NCBI GenBank assembly: GCA_927405585.1
Contig: CAKMJS010000129.1
Coordinates: 1 to 64,000, forward strand
Direction of reading: 5' to 3'
From: an uncultured Desulfosporosinus sp.
Lineage (GTDB): Bacteria > Bacillota > Desulfitobacteriia > Desulfitobacteriales > Desulfitobacteriaceae
DNA length: 64,000 bases
In this document: positions 18,027-26,094 of the stretch, piece after piece
How the letters are laid out: the number at the start of each line of letters is the position of its first letter
How positions within the stretch are numbered: position 1 is the first letter of the stretch
Position numbers and translations under genes: made by a program
The notes under the pieces: model-generated
What the model saw: only the letters and a program-made list of their open reading frames with translations
Databases searched by the model: none
What the model was told of the DNA's origin: nothing

Positions 18027-18187
18027 TTCTACATTTTGCTCTCACATCCTTCCACGATATCAAAAACATTCCACTAGTAAACAAAAAACCAGATCGTTCA
18101 ATGAACGATCTGGCGCCAATATTCCCGCACTCACTACACCACTCTAATAAGACCTACAACTGTACAACCCGCTAATACCAAGGCTTT
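18027..18187 (-). repeat. ~160-bp dispersed repeat with terminator, copy B
   Basis: Counterpart of 8852-9017 in the same orientation. It starts AAAGCCTTGGTATTAGCGGG on the minus strand and ends AAAATGTAGAAG. The hairpin arms differ from copy A but the fold is kept. Confidence 0.65.
18082..18113 (-). terminator. Rho-independent terminator inside repeat copy B
   Basis: On the minus strand CCAGATCGTTC pairs with GAACGATCTGG across a 3-base loop, followed by TTTTTTGTTT. It would end transcription coming from the RCC1/CWB2 gene side. Confidence 0.7.
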
Positions 18188-18314
18188 CATCTCACCTCAA
18201 ATATTCAACTATTAATCACACTACACGTGCCCTGTCACGATAAAAGAGCTATATTTTTTATTGTCGTATTACCGTCATAAGGGCGCTCTGTCTCTGAGAT
18301 AGACCTTCAGAACT

Positions 18315-18395
18315 CATTCTCTACTTTTTGACCACTTCTCAACCATAGCATAGAATTTAGAAGCATCAATTGGTTTAGACAGGTAATGAAGTCCT
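18315..18395 (-). pseudogene. Relic of a response-regulator receiver domain
   Basis: About 26 codons before a TGA read GLHYLSKPIDASKFYAMVEKW plus a short tail. L(S/T)KPI and a final amphipathic helix are the end of a CheY-like receiver domain, often the tail of a hybrid kinase. Nothing upstream continues the frame; a stop precedes it and the wall-protein gene ends 25 bases away. It is a fragment only. Confidence 0.45.
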
Positions 18396-18419
18396 TAAGA
18401 TTAAACACTAAATTAACAA

Positions 18420-20906
18420 TTATAATATATATTCTGCTAATTGTTCAATAATCGTGTCAGGTACCACCGAAGAACCCCCAAGTAGAAAGACCTCTTTACA
18501 TCCTCTTGCACGACCAAAAAGATAACCGGATACCTCTTGAGTGAGCTTTTGATCAACAAGTATTATAGGACTATTAGTCCGGGCAGCTAGAACGGAACCT
18601 GCTAGAGCATCAGGAAAGTTATTCCCGGTTGCCACGAAGATATTAAATAAATCTGCGGATAAACCTTCAGCAATTTTAACGGCAGTTTCGTAACGATCCT
18701 TTCCGCCAAAACGAATTGGCTTAGGAACTTGTTTTTCGATTTCAGCACTCACTGCTCCCTGTCCACCAACAATGATAGTTTCGCTTACCTGTAGCTCCAG
18801 TAGAACTTCCTGAGTTGTTGCCGATAAGGTGTTGGGTTCGGTTAATAAAATAGGAATATATTGATGAGCTGCCATTGAGGAGACGGCTAAAGCATCGGGG
18901 AAATTCACTCCGCTTGCTATAACAGCTTTATTTGTTTTGAGATATCCATTTTCCGATAAATACTTGGCAATAGCTGCTGAAGTTGCATAACGATCACTTC
19001 CTCCTAAACGCGTTACAGTGTATTTCTTCTTTAATTGTGATTCGATATCGCTTGAGACAGCTCCCAAGGAGCCCAAAACAAACACGTTCCGAGGATTAAG
19101 TCTGTTGAGTTGCTCTGCTGTTTCGGGAGTTAGAGTGTTACTATTCGTTAGTAATATCGGGGCATTAAGACTATAGGCCAATGGAGTCCCTGTTAATGCA
19201 TCCGGGAAATCGTCATCTCTTGCGAGAATAACTGTATCGCTGCCGTAATTCCACCCTGTTTCAGCGATTATATTTGCTGTCTCAGTTCGACCACTACCGG
19301 CAAGTCTGAATGAAATAGGGTCATTTTCAACCTTGACCGGAGTTGGAATATGCGTAAATGTCCCGTTTCCGACTTGTCCAGTAGCATTATAGCCCCAACC
19401 CCATACCTCATTCTCAGTGCCACGTATTACCAATCCATGAAATCCTCCTGCACCTATCGCTTTAACATCCTGCCAATCGTTTAATTGTATTGGACTGTAT
19501 AAAGCTAAACGTTCAGTCTCCGTCCCTAGTTCAGAGAGACGATTATCTCCCCAAAGCCAAGCCGAGCCGTCATTTTTTAATGCCAGGTTAAAAAAGTAAC
19601 CTGAAGATACTTCTTTAATAGAGCTAATTCCCTGTACCTGAACAGGGGTTAACCTATTTTCATTGGTCTCATCCCCTAATTCGCCTTCAGCATTATTACC
19701 CCAGGCCCAAACAGTGCCGTCATATTTTAAGGCAATACTGTGTTCCCAACCGGCGGAAATTTTGTAAACATTATTAAGCCCTACGACCTGGACAGGTTTT
19801 GTTTGATGCTCAAGATCACTGTTACCTAATTGACCATTGGTGTTTTCTCCCCAACTCCAGACTGTGCCATCATTTTTTAAAGCTAGGCTATGATTTCCCC
19901 CGGCAGCAATACCAATAACACCGCTTAAACCGTCACCTTGGACAGGAGAGTACTTGTCTTTCAAAGAACCAATGCCAAGCTGGCCTTTGCTGTTATCTCC
20001 CCAAGCCCAAACTGTACCATCATCTTTTAAAGTTAAAGAATGTTGATTACCGGCTGCAACAGCCACAACGTGGTCAAGCCCTGGTATTTTAGAAGCATAT
20101 AATTGTGAGTTAGTATTACCGTTACCTATTTGCCCCTTGTTGTTTGCTCCCCACGTATAGACTGCACCTTCTGAAGTCGCCACAAGAGTATGATTGAACC
20201 CTACTGCAAGGTCTATCGATCCAGTCGTTCCAGTGTTTTTAGGCATATAACGTGGGATGGTAGTGTTATCTCCGATTTGCCCCTCTTGATTGGAACCCCA
20301 AGCCATAATCCATCCATAATCGGTCATGAGAACACTGTGGTTAGCTCCAGCCCGAATTTTACTACCATTATCTACGAAACGAAAGCCTTCATTAAAGTTA
20401 AAGCTATAGGGAGCTTCCATCAATCTACCAGCAATACCTGAGACATTTTCTACAACAACGGTATACTTTACACCACCATTTAAATTTAGGTTTGGGAGCA
20501 GTCTGACTTCTCGAGAATTTGACGGATTTATTCTTAATTCTGCCGGTATTTGCATTCCCCCGCCATCCAGTAAGCGAAAGTTATTGCTGTTTATCGTTGA
20601 TGAATCGACAGCTGAATTAAATTGTATGACAACTTCAATTTGAATCCCTTTGCGCTGACTAACCGCTGTTGCATGATTAAGCGTATCAAGATTCCAAAAA
20701 TTCACTTGTAGTGAACCATCATCGCGTGCTGCATTGGAATAATTTGATCCTGCACTTATATCGGTTACCGGGAAATTTTCTTGTGCGGCTTGAACCGTTT
20801 GTACACTGCCCGGAAAAGTTGGAAAGAAGTTAACAAGGATCATAACCAAAAGAAAAAAGACCTTAATTAAATGAAAGATTTTCCTTTTACTAACCGAAAT
20901 AGACAA
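18420..20906 (-). CDS. Secreted wall-anchored protein with RCC1 propeller and three CWB2 repeats
   Basis: About 828 residues. A basic N-terminus and a long hydrophobic core ending VQAAQ form a signal peptide. An Ig-like (SbsA/Big_5-type) domain follows, then seven RCC1-like blades, each ~50 residues, with HS(L/I)ALK.DGTVW.WG..N..GQLG. The last third has three cell-wall binding 2 modules, recognised by RL.GS.RTETA, RLGGSDRYATSAAIA and RFGGKDRYETAVKIA. CWB2 modules hold proteins to anionic wall polymers in clostridia; RCC1 propellers usually bind protein. TTG at 20906 with GGGAGG upstream is the likely start, although the frame is open to 20963. The ligand is unknown. Confidence 0.88.
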   Translation of the reverse strand: MSISVSKRKIFHLIKVFFLLVMILVNFFPTFPGSVQTVQAAQENFPVTDISAGSNYSNAARDDGSLQVNFWNLDTLNHATAVSQRKGIQIEVVIQFNSAVDSSTINSNNFRLLDGGGMQIPAELRINPSNSREVRLLPNLNLNGGVKYTVVVENVSGIAGRLMEAPYSFNFNEGFRFVDNGSKIRAGANHSVLMTDYGWIMAWGSNQEGQIGDNTTIPRYMPKNTGTTGSIDLAVGFNHTLVATSEGAVYTWGANNKGQIGNGNTNSQLYASKIPGLDHVVAVAAGNQHSLTLKDDGTVWAWGDNSKGQLGIGSLKDKYSPVQGDGLSGVIGIAAGGNHSLALKNDGTVWSWGENTNGQLGNSDLEHQTKPVQVVGLNNVYKISAGWEHSIALKYDGTVWAWGNNAEGELGDETNENRLTPVQVQGISSIKEVSSGYFFNLALKNDGSAWLWGDNRLSELGTETERLALYSPIQLNDWQDVKAIGAGGFHGLVIRGTENEVWGWGYNATGQVGNGTFTHIPTPVKVENDPISFRLAGSGRTETANIIAETGWNYGSDTVILARDDDFPDALTGTPLAYSLNAPILLTNSNTLTPETAEQLNRLNPRNVFVLGSLGAVSSDIESQLKKKYTVTRLGGSDRYATSAAIAKYLSENGYLKTNKAVIASGVNFPDALAVSSMAAHQYIPILLTEPNTLSATTQEVLLELQVSETIIVGGQGAVSAEIEKQVPKPIRFGGKDRYETAVKIAEGLSADLFNIFVATGNNFPDALAGSVLAARTNSPIILVDQKLTQEVSGYLFGRARGCKEVFLLGGSSVVPDTIIEQLAEYIL

Positions 20907-21076
20907 ACGGAATACTACCTCCCTCTGAAACGTATAGCTTACGTAAAAATGAATGCTAGGCAAATGATACCTTGATACTATTCGTTTAATGTTTTGAAAA
21001 TCATTTTACCTTGGTAGTTGAAATTTATGGAAGTCTGCATAAATTCAATGTCAAAGTATTCCGCTAAACCATAACA

Positions 21077-21117
21077 TGAAAGCCAGGTTTCCTGTACACT
21101 CAGGAAATCTGGCTTCA
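21077..21117. other. Long hairpin upstream of the wall-protein gene
   Basis: TGAAAGCCAGGTTTCCTG and CAGGAAATCTGGCTTCA pair around TACACT. No T run follows on either strand, so it is not a simple terminator; a regulatory or repeat role is possible. The rest of 20907-21283 shows no gene. Confidence 0.45.
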
Positions 21118-21283
21118 TAGTTGATTAAAACTATCAAACAGCCTATCATAGAGGGATTTGGATGAAAACGAAGAATATAGTAGTTTTATGAACTCGTTAT
21201 CTGGGAGTATTTTCATCAATCTACTCAGCATATCTAATTTTCTCGAGTTAAAGTTAGATATTCGGATTTTGGAGGATTAGGAT

Positions 21284-21466
21284 ATGAAACTAAGAAAGAT
21301 TACATTTATGGTTTTGATAATAGCCTTATCTATTTTAGTAGGATGTGATGAGAAGAAATATCCTGAAAATTAGTTGCATTAGTTAATGGAGTAATCATAA
21401 AAGAACAAGAAATCGAAAAAGAAATAACTGAAAGAAAGATGGCCCTAGCGATTGGGGAAAAGAAGC
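21284..21466 (+). pseudogene. Frameshifted, truncated lipoprotein (SurA/PrsA-like N-terminus)
   Basis: ATG at 21284 with GGAGG upstream begins a lipoprotein signal (MKLRKITFMVLIIALSILVG then C, a lipobox). The frame stops at TAG (about 21372), while the next frame continues at once as LVALVNGVIIKEQEIEKEI, the start of a SurA_N/PrsA-like chaperone domain. The coding sequence is then cut by the 50-bp repeat at 21467. Two lesions show a dead gene. Confidence 0.6.
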
Positions 21467-21518
21467 CCCGGTGCCTAGACACCGACTTATAAACTTATTG
21501 TTTAGCTTGTGAAAAGGT
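21467..21518 (+). repeat. GGTGCCTAGACACC-headed 50-bp repeat, copy 2
   Basis: Nearly identical to 13450-13502. It interrupts the lipoprotein relic and is followed after 10 bases by the two-hairpin element, so the two repeats may be parts of one inserted element. Confidence 0.7.
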
Positions 21519-21528
21519 ATGAATATCA

Positions 21529-21639
21529 AAGTATACAAACAACCCAGAGGTAGGCCGATGAACGTGGCCTTCCTCTGGGTTGTTAAGCGTTTGACTGACT
21601 TATTATTGGAGCTTGAGCAAGCACTGGCGATAATCTGTT
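21529..21639. repeat. Dispersed two-hairpin element, copy B
   Basis: AACAACCCAGAGG..GGCC pairs with GGCC..CCTCTGGGTTGTT (21538-21584); a shorter GCTTG/CAAGC stem follows at 21612-21623. Compared with copy A at 4665-4770, one stem position has changed on both sides (C-G for T-A), which keeps pairing. Confidence 0.65.
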
Positions 21640-21659
21640 ATTTTTTAATAGGTCCTATT

Positions 21660-21760
21660 CGACTCTTGTCACAGGGCCATTTGTCCATCCTTGGACATCG
21701 CTCTAATTCTGCTTTCAGACGTTTCCCCCGGCCATGCAAGCTCAAGAACCGTCCCGAAAA
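21660..21760. repeat. Partial inverted copy of the large palindrome family
   Basis: TGTCCATCCTTGGACA (21682-21697) is a perfect 6-bp stem with loop TCCT. Read on the other strand the loop is AGGA, as in the two full units downstream. The rest of a unit is not complete here. Confidence 0.5.
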
Positions 21761-21853
21761 CTTGCATACCCACCCTCTTCCCGACGCTTTTACCGTTAGG
21801 CGGTAAACAGGCCGTCGTCCCCAACTCTCTCTCCCGCGCCCCAAATCCAGAGG

Positions 21854-22064
21854 GTCCGTGATCACACGCTCCGACGCCTATGTGGTCGTCGTAGCCAAAC
21901 TCGGCTTTAATCCGCTTTCCTAAAGCAGAACGGGAAACAAGGACGTTTCCCGCCGGCAACCGGCCAAGGATGGCCGATTTGCCGGGTATTCTGCTTGCTT
22001 GCATTACGGATTAAAGCCCTTGTTTGGCACGATGAACGCATGGTCGAGGACGTGTCTCGCGGAC
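21854..22064. repeat. Large palindromic unit 1
   Basis: Outer arms of about 60 bases pair imperfectly: GTCCG..GGCTTTAATCCG (21854-21914) against CGGATTAAAGCC..CGCGGAC (22007-22064). Inside are CGGGAAAC/GTTTCCCG (21931-21952) and CGGCCA-AGGA-TGGCCG (21961-21976). No protein-like frame covers it. Confidence 0.75.
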
Positions 22065-22092
22065 TCTCCTCTCCGTCGACCCAAACCAGAGG

Positions 22093-22315
22093 GTCCACGA
22101 TCACACGCTCCGACGCTTATGTGGTCGTCGTAGTCAAACTCGGCTTTAATCCCCTTTCATCGGCAGGGCGGGAAACATGGACGTTTCCCGCCGGCACTGC
22201 GACAAGGATGTCGCATCTGCCACGAAACACATGTGTTTCGCCCAACCTCTTGCATCAAGGATTAAAGCCCTAGTTTGACACGATGAACACATAGCTGAGG
22301 ACGTGTGTCGCGGAC
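22093..22315. repeat. Large palindromic unit 2 (tandem copy)
   Basis: Same plan as unit 1: outer arms 22093-22152 and 22259-22315, GCGGGAAAC/GTTTCCCGC (22168-22191), TGCGACA-AGGA-TGTCGCA (22198-22215), plus an extra perfect palindrome CGAAACACATGTGTTTCG (22223-22240). It ends five bases before the polC stop. Confidence 0.75.
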
Positions 22316-22319
22316 CCTT

Positions 22320-25300
22320 TTAAAACAAGCTAAACTGATTCGTCTCCGCTAATCCTTCAAAACACCCATGTGCCTTCAGTACTTCAATAATAGTTTTGCT
22401 AAGCTTCAAATCTTCAATCGATTTGATCCCTTGTTCCTCACGCAAAGCGACAATATTTCGAGCGGCAGTTTCTCCTAAGCCTTGGACCGATGTGAAAGGC
22501 GGTAAAAGCCCTGTGGGAGTTAGTAAGAAATCTGTCGCCACAGATTCCCAGAGATCGACTTTCCTTAGAGTGATTCCCCTAGAATACATCTCAATCGCCA
22601 GTTCAAGAATCGTAACCATATTCTTTTCTTTAGCAGTCGCTTCTTTTCCCTTTTTTTCGATTTCTTCAATTGCTTGGCGGCAGGCATCTTTTCCTTGAAT
22701 GACGATTTCAATATCAAACTCATCGGCACGAACGGTAAAAAATGTCGCATAGAAGGCTTCCGGGTAGTTAAGCTTAAACCAGGCAATTCTGAAAGCCATC
22801 GTCACGTAGGCAACTGCATGTGCTTTAGGAAACATATATTTAATTTTTTGGCAGGATTCGATGTACCAGTCAGGCACACTGTTAGCTCGCATTTCCTCAA
22901 TTTGCTCTGGTTTTAGCCCATATCCCTTTCGAACACCTTCCATTATTTTAAAGGCGTGCGAGGGTTCTAACCCTTTATAAATTAGATAGACCATGATGTC
23001 ATCACGACAGGCAATTATCTCAGAAATAGTGGCTGTTCCGCCTTTAACAAGTTCTTGAGCATTTCCAATCCAGACATCAGTCCCGTGTGACAACCCGGAA
23101 ATACGCACTAAGTCTGAAAATCCCTTGGGTTGGGTGTCCTCCAGCATTTGCCTCACAAACTTAGTTCCAAACTCGGGAATACCGAAGGTCCCTGTTTTAG
23201 AATAGATCTCCTCCGGAGTTACGCCTAAGGCCTCTGGGCTAGAAAACAACGACATTGTCAACTGATCATCTAGTTGAATAGCTAAGGCATCGACTCCAGT
23301 TAAATCCTCCAGCATTTTAATCGCTGTGGGATCGTCATGACCAAGGATATCGAGCTTAACTAAGCGACCGGAAATCGAGTGATAGTCAAAATGGGTAGTG
23401 ATGATATCGGACTTCTGATCATCTGCTGGTCTCTGTAATGGGGTAAAATCAAAAATATCACACTCTTTTGGAACCACCATTTGTCCTCCAGGATGTTGTC
23501 CTGTAGTTCGCTTAACCCCAGTGCATCCCCTGATTAATCGCGACATTTCAGCGGGTCGCACTTGAAGTTTCCGCTCATCTAAATAATTTTTAACATACCC
23601 AAAAGCCGTTTTATCGGCGATTGTCGCAATAGTACCAGCCTTAAAGACATTATCTTTGCCAAATAAATCTTCCGTAAAGTGATGGGCTCGTGCCTGATAA
23701 TCTCCCGAGAAGTTTAAATCAATATCTGGCACTTTATCTCCTTTAAAGCCCAAGAACGTCTCAAAGGGGATATCATGACCATCTTTGGCCATCTGTTGCC
23801 CGCATTTCCGGCACTCCTTATCCTGTAAATCCGCTCCTGATCCAACGCTCCCGTCGTCAACCCAAATAGAATGCAAACACTCCTGATTTACACAACGATA
23901 ATGGGGAGGCAATGGGTTGACCTCGGTAATACCAGTCATTGTGGCCACAAACGACGATCCAACCGACCCTCGAGAACCCACTAGATACCCGTCTTCGTTC
24001 GATTTTTTGACCAGCAAGTGAGCGATTAAGTAGAGCACGGAGAAACCATTTCCGATAATGGCCTTTAGTTCTTTCTCTAAGCGTTTTATAACAACCTCGG
24101 GTAATGGGTCACCGTACAAAGCACGAGCCCTTTCCCAGGACATCGTCTCAATTTTTTCCTCTGCACCCGGTATACTTGGCGTGAAAAGTTCATCCGGGAA
24201 CGGTTTTAACGCTTCAATCTCGTCAGAAATACGTTTAGGTGCACGAACAACCACTTCCAAGGTCTCTTCTTCGCCTAGGTAAGAAAACTCCTGGAGCATC
24301 TCCTCCGTCGTTTTATAAAACAAGGGAGCTTGGTCATCGGCATCGCTAAATCCTTTTCCTGCCATGATAATTCGACGATAGGCCTCATCCGCCGGATCCA
24401 GAAAGTGAACGTCGCCTGTTGCTACGACTGGCTTATTAATTTCTCGTCCTATGGAGAGTACAGTACGATTGATTTCTCGGAGTCCATCCTCTGAAGGCAC
24501 TTGACCGTTACGTAGCAAAAAGGAGTTATTCCCAATCGGTTGAATTTCCAAATAATCATAAAAAGCGGCTATCTCATGTAATTTTTGTCGAGATTCTTTA
24601 TGCATAATGGCTTGGATAAGTTCACCCGCTTCACAAGCAGAACCGATAATCAGCCCTTCCCGATGAGTCTGGAGCAATGATTTTGGTATCCGTGGTCGCC
24701 GATGAAAGTACTCCAGATGGGACGCTGTAATTAATCGATATAAATTTTTTAACCCAATTTTATTTTTAACCAATAGAATAATATGTCGGCTCTTCAGTTG
24801 ATTTAAAGGAGGAGTCCCTGGTGCGTCATCGATCAAGTACCCCTCGACACCGAAGATTATTTTAACTCCATATTTAGCCCCTGCCTCAACAGCTTCCGGA
24901 AACGCTTGCACCACTCCGTGGTCAGTAATCGCCATTGCCTCATGACCCCAGTGGCTTGCCCTTTCAATCAGTTCTTCTGCTGAAGTCATGCCATCCATCG
25001 TTGACATGCGTGTATGACAATGTAATTCAATCCGTTTTTCCATTGCCAGATCCTTACGTATTGCCGGGGACGTCCGTTGCATGTCTTTCGGCATTAAGGT
25101 CAGCACAGAATCGTAACGATCATATTGAACACTTCCCCGAACTTTTACCCATTCTCCTATTTTAAGGTCCAGGCTCTGTTGCTCTTTTTCTAGAAAAACC
25201 TTGGCAGAAATCGAATCTGATTTATCTGAAATCGTAAAGGTGAGTAGTACTCGTCCCGATTTTAATTTTCGATACTCAATCCCAAAGACTTGCCCCAAAA

Positions 25301-25997
25301 CGATAACCTGACGTTCTTCGTCTTGAACTTCTTGCAATGAAACGGATTCTCCATTAAATTCTTTCCCTAACAAGCACATAACTCGCTTTTTATCCGGTGC
25401 TACCCCCGGCTTAGACGGAGAGGAAAGAAGTTGCTGTAAATGCTGCAACTCCACCGTTTCAGTTTGCTGGGCATGGTAAGCATAATCTACGCTGGTGTCC
25501 AGTTCACATATAATCTGCGGATTTAAGCGATAACGTGTCTGAAAGTATTTCTCAACAACGTGTTGTTTGGTATTGAAATATTCAATCCCTAAAGCATTCG
25601 GCACGAAGAGCCGCAGTTCTTCGTTGGACACTTCATAACGCGCTTCGCCAAGCCAACCTTTCATGGAAGGGAGCTGATTCGTAATATCCTGGACAATTTC
25701 TCCCCAGTGATTCTCACAAAGGGATTTTAAGGAAGCGGCTTGTAGCGCGCACTCAACACACATTTCAACCTGCTTAATCTCTGGAACTTGCCCCATAAGT
25801 AACTCTTTCAAGGCTTTCAAACTGGCTTCCTCCAGCTCATACGACGAAGAAAGGTGGAGGACCCATCTCCCTTGTTTGGGAAAGACCTCCACCCGAATGA
25901 GCTCTACCGTCATTAGATCGCTTTGCCAAGGCCCAATTCGACTTGGAGGAAGTTTTAATATGAATGGAACTTCCATTAATGGAAGGGTCCTAACCAT
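22320..25997 (-). CDS. polC: DNA polymerase III alpha subunit, PolC type, without exonuclease domain
   Basis: The replicative polymerase of Gram-positive bacteria, here 1225 residues against about 1440 in Bacillus. Order: N-terminal domains (1-210), OB fold (about 225-300), PHP domain (ELHCHTRMS, ITDHG), a zinc-binding module (two CxxC pairs with CRKCG), palm with PDIDLNFSGD, YLVGSRGSVGSSF, and C-terminal helix-hairpin-helix region. After GVEGYLIDD (about residue 390) the chain goes straight to HIILLVKNKIGLKNLY, where other PolCs carry a ~200-residue DEDD exonuclease with a DVETTG motif. No such motif occurs anywhere. ATG at 25997 follows GGTGGGGGG; TTG at 26021 is the alternative. It lies 97 bases after proS. 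Confidence 0.95.
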   Translation of the reverse strand: MVRTLPLMEVPFILKLPPSRIGPWQSDLMTVELIRVEVFPKQGRWVLHLSSSYELEEASLKALKELLMGQVPEIKQVEMCVECALQAASLKSLCENHWGEIVQDITNQLPSMKGWLGEARYEVSNEELRLFVPNALGIEYFNTKQHVVEKYFQTRYRLNPQIICELDTSVDYAYHAQQTETVELQHLQQLLSSPSKPGVAPDKKRVMCLLGKEFNGESVSLQEVQDEERQVIVLGQVFGIEYRKLKSGRVLLTFTISDKSDSISAKVFLEKEQQSLDLKIGEWVKVRGSVQYDRYDSVLTLMPKDMQRTSPAIRKDLAMEKRIELHCHTRMSTMDGMTSAEELIERASHWGHEAMAITDHGVVQAFPEAVEAGAKYGVKIIFGVEGYLIDDAPGTPPLNQLKSRHIILLVKNKIGLKNLYRLITASHLEYFHRRPRIPKSLLQTHREGLIIGSACEAGELIQAIMHKESRQKLHEIAAFYDYLEIQPIGNNSFLLRNGQVPSEDGLREINRTVLSIGREINKPVVATGDVHFLDPADEAYRRIIMAGKGFSDADDQAPLFYKTTEEMLQEFSYLGEEETLEVVVRAPKRISDEIEALKPFPDELFTPSIPGAEEKIETMSWERARALYGDPLPEVVIKRLEKELKAIIGNGFSVLYLIAHLLVKKSNEDGYLVGSRGSVGSSFVATMTGITEVNPLPPHYRCVNQECLHSIWVDDGSVGSGADLQDKECRKCGQQMAKDGHDIPFETFLGFKGDKVPDIDLNFSGDYQARAHHFTEDLFGKDNVFKAGTIATIADKTAFGYVKNYLDERKLQVRPAEMSRLIRGCTGVKRTTGQHPGGQMVVPKECDIFDFTPLQRPADDQKSDIITTHFDYHSISGRLVKLDILGHDDPTAIKMLEDLTGVDALAIQLDDQLTMSLFSSPEALGVTPEEIYSKTGTFGIPEFGTKFVRQMLEDTQPKGFSDLVRISGLSHGTDVWIGNAQELVKGGTATISEIIACRDDIMVYLIYKGLEPSHAFKIMEGVRKGYGLKPEQIEEMRANSVPDWYIESCQKIKYMFPKAHAVAYVTMAFRIAWFKLNYPEAFYATFFTVRADEFDIEIVIQGKDACRQAIEEIEKKGKEATAKEKNMVTILELAIEMYSRGITLRKVDLWESVATDFLLTPTGLLPPFTSVQGLGETAARNIVALREEQGIKSIEDLKLSKTIIEVLKAHGCFEGLAETNQFSLF

Positions 25998-26094
25998 GTA
26001 TGTTCCCCCCACCTTACTCAAATGTTCGAACTTCTATATTGCATTTCAATGAGTAGAGTTATTTCTTTATCGTTTTTAACTTTTTAAGTAGAAA

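Noticed and set aside
21995-22273. Protein-coding frame of 92 codons across the palindromes
   Set aside because: It runs through both arms and hairpins of the inverted repeats, has no ribosome binding site, and the peptide looks like translated repeat.
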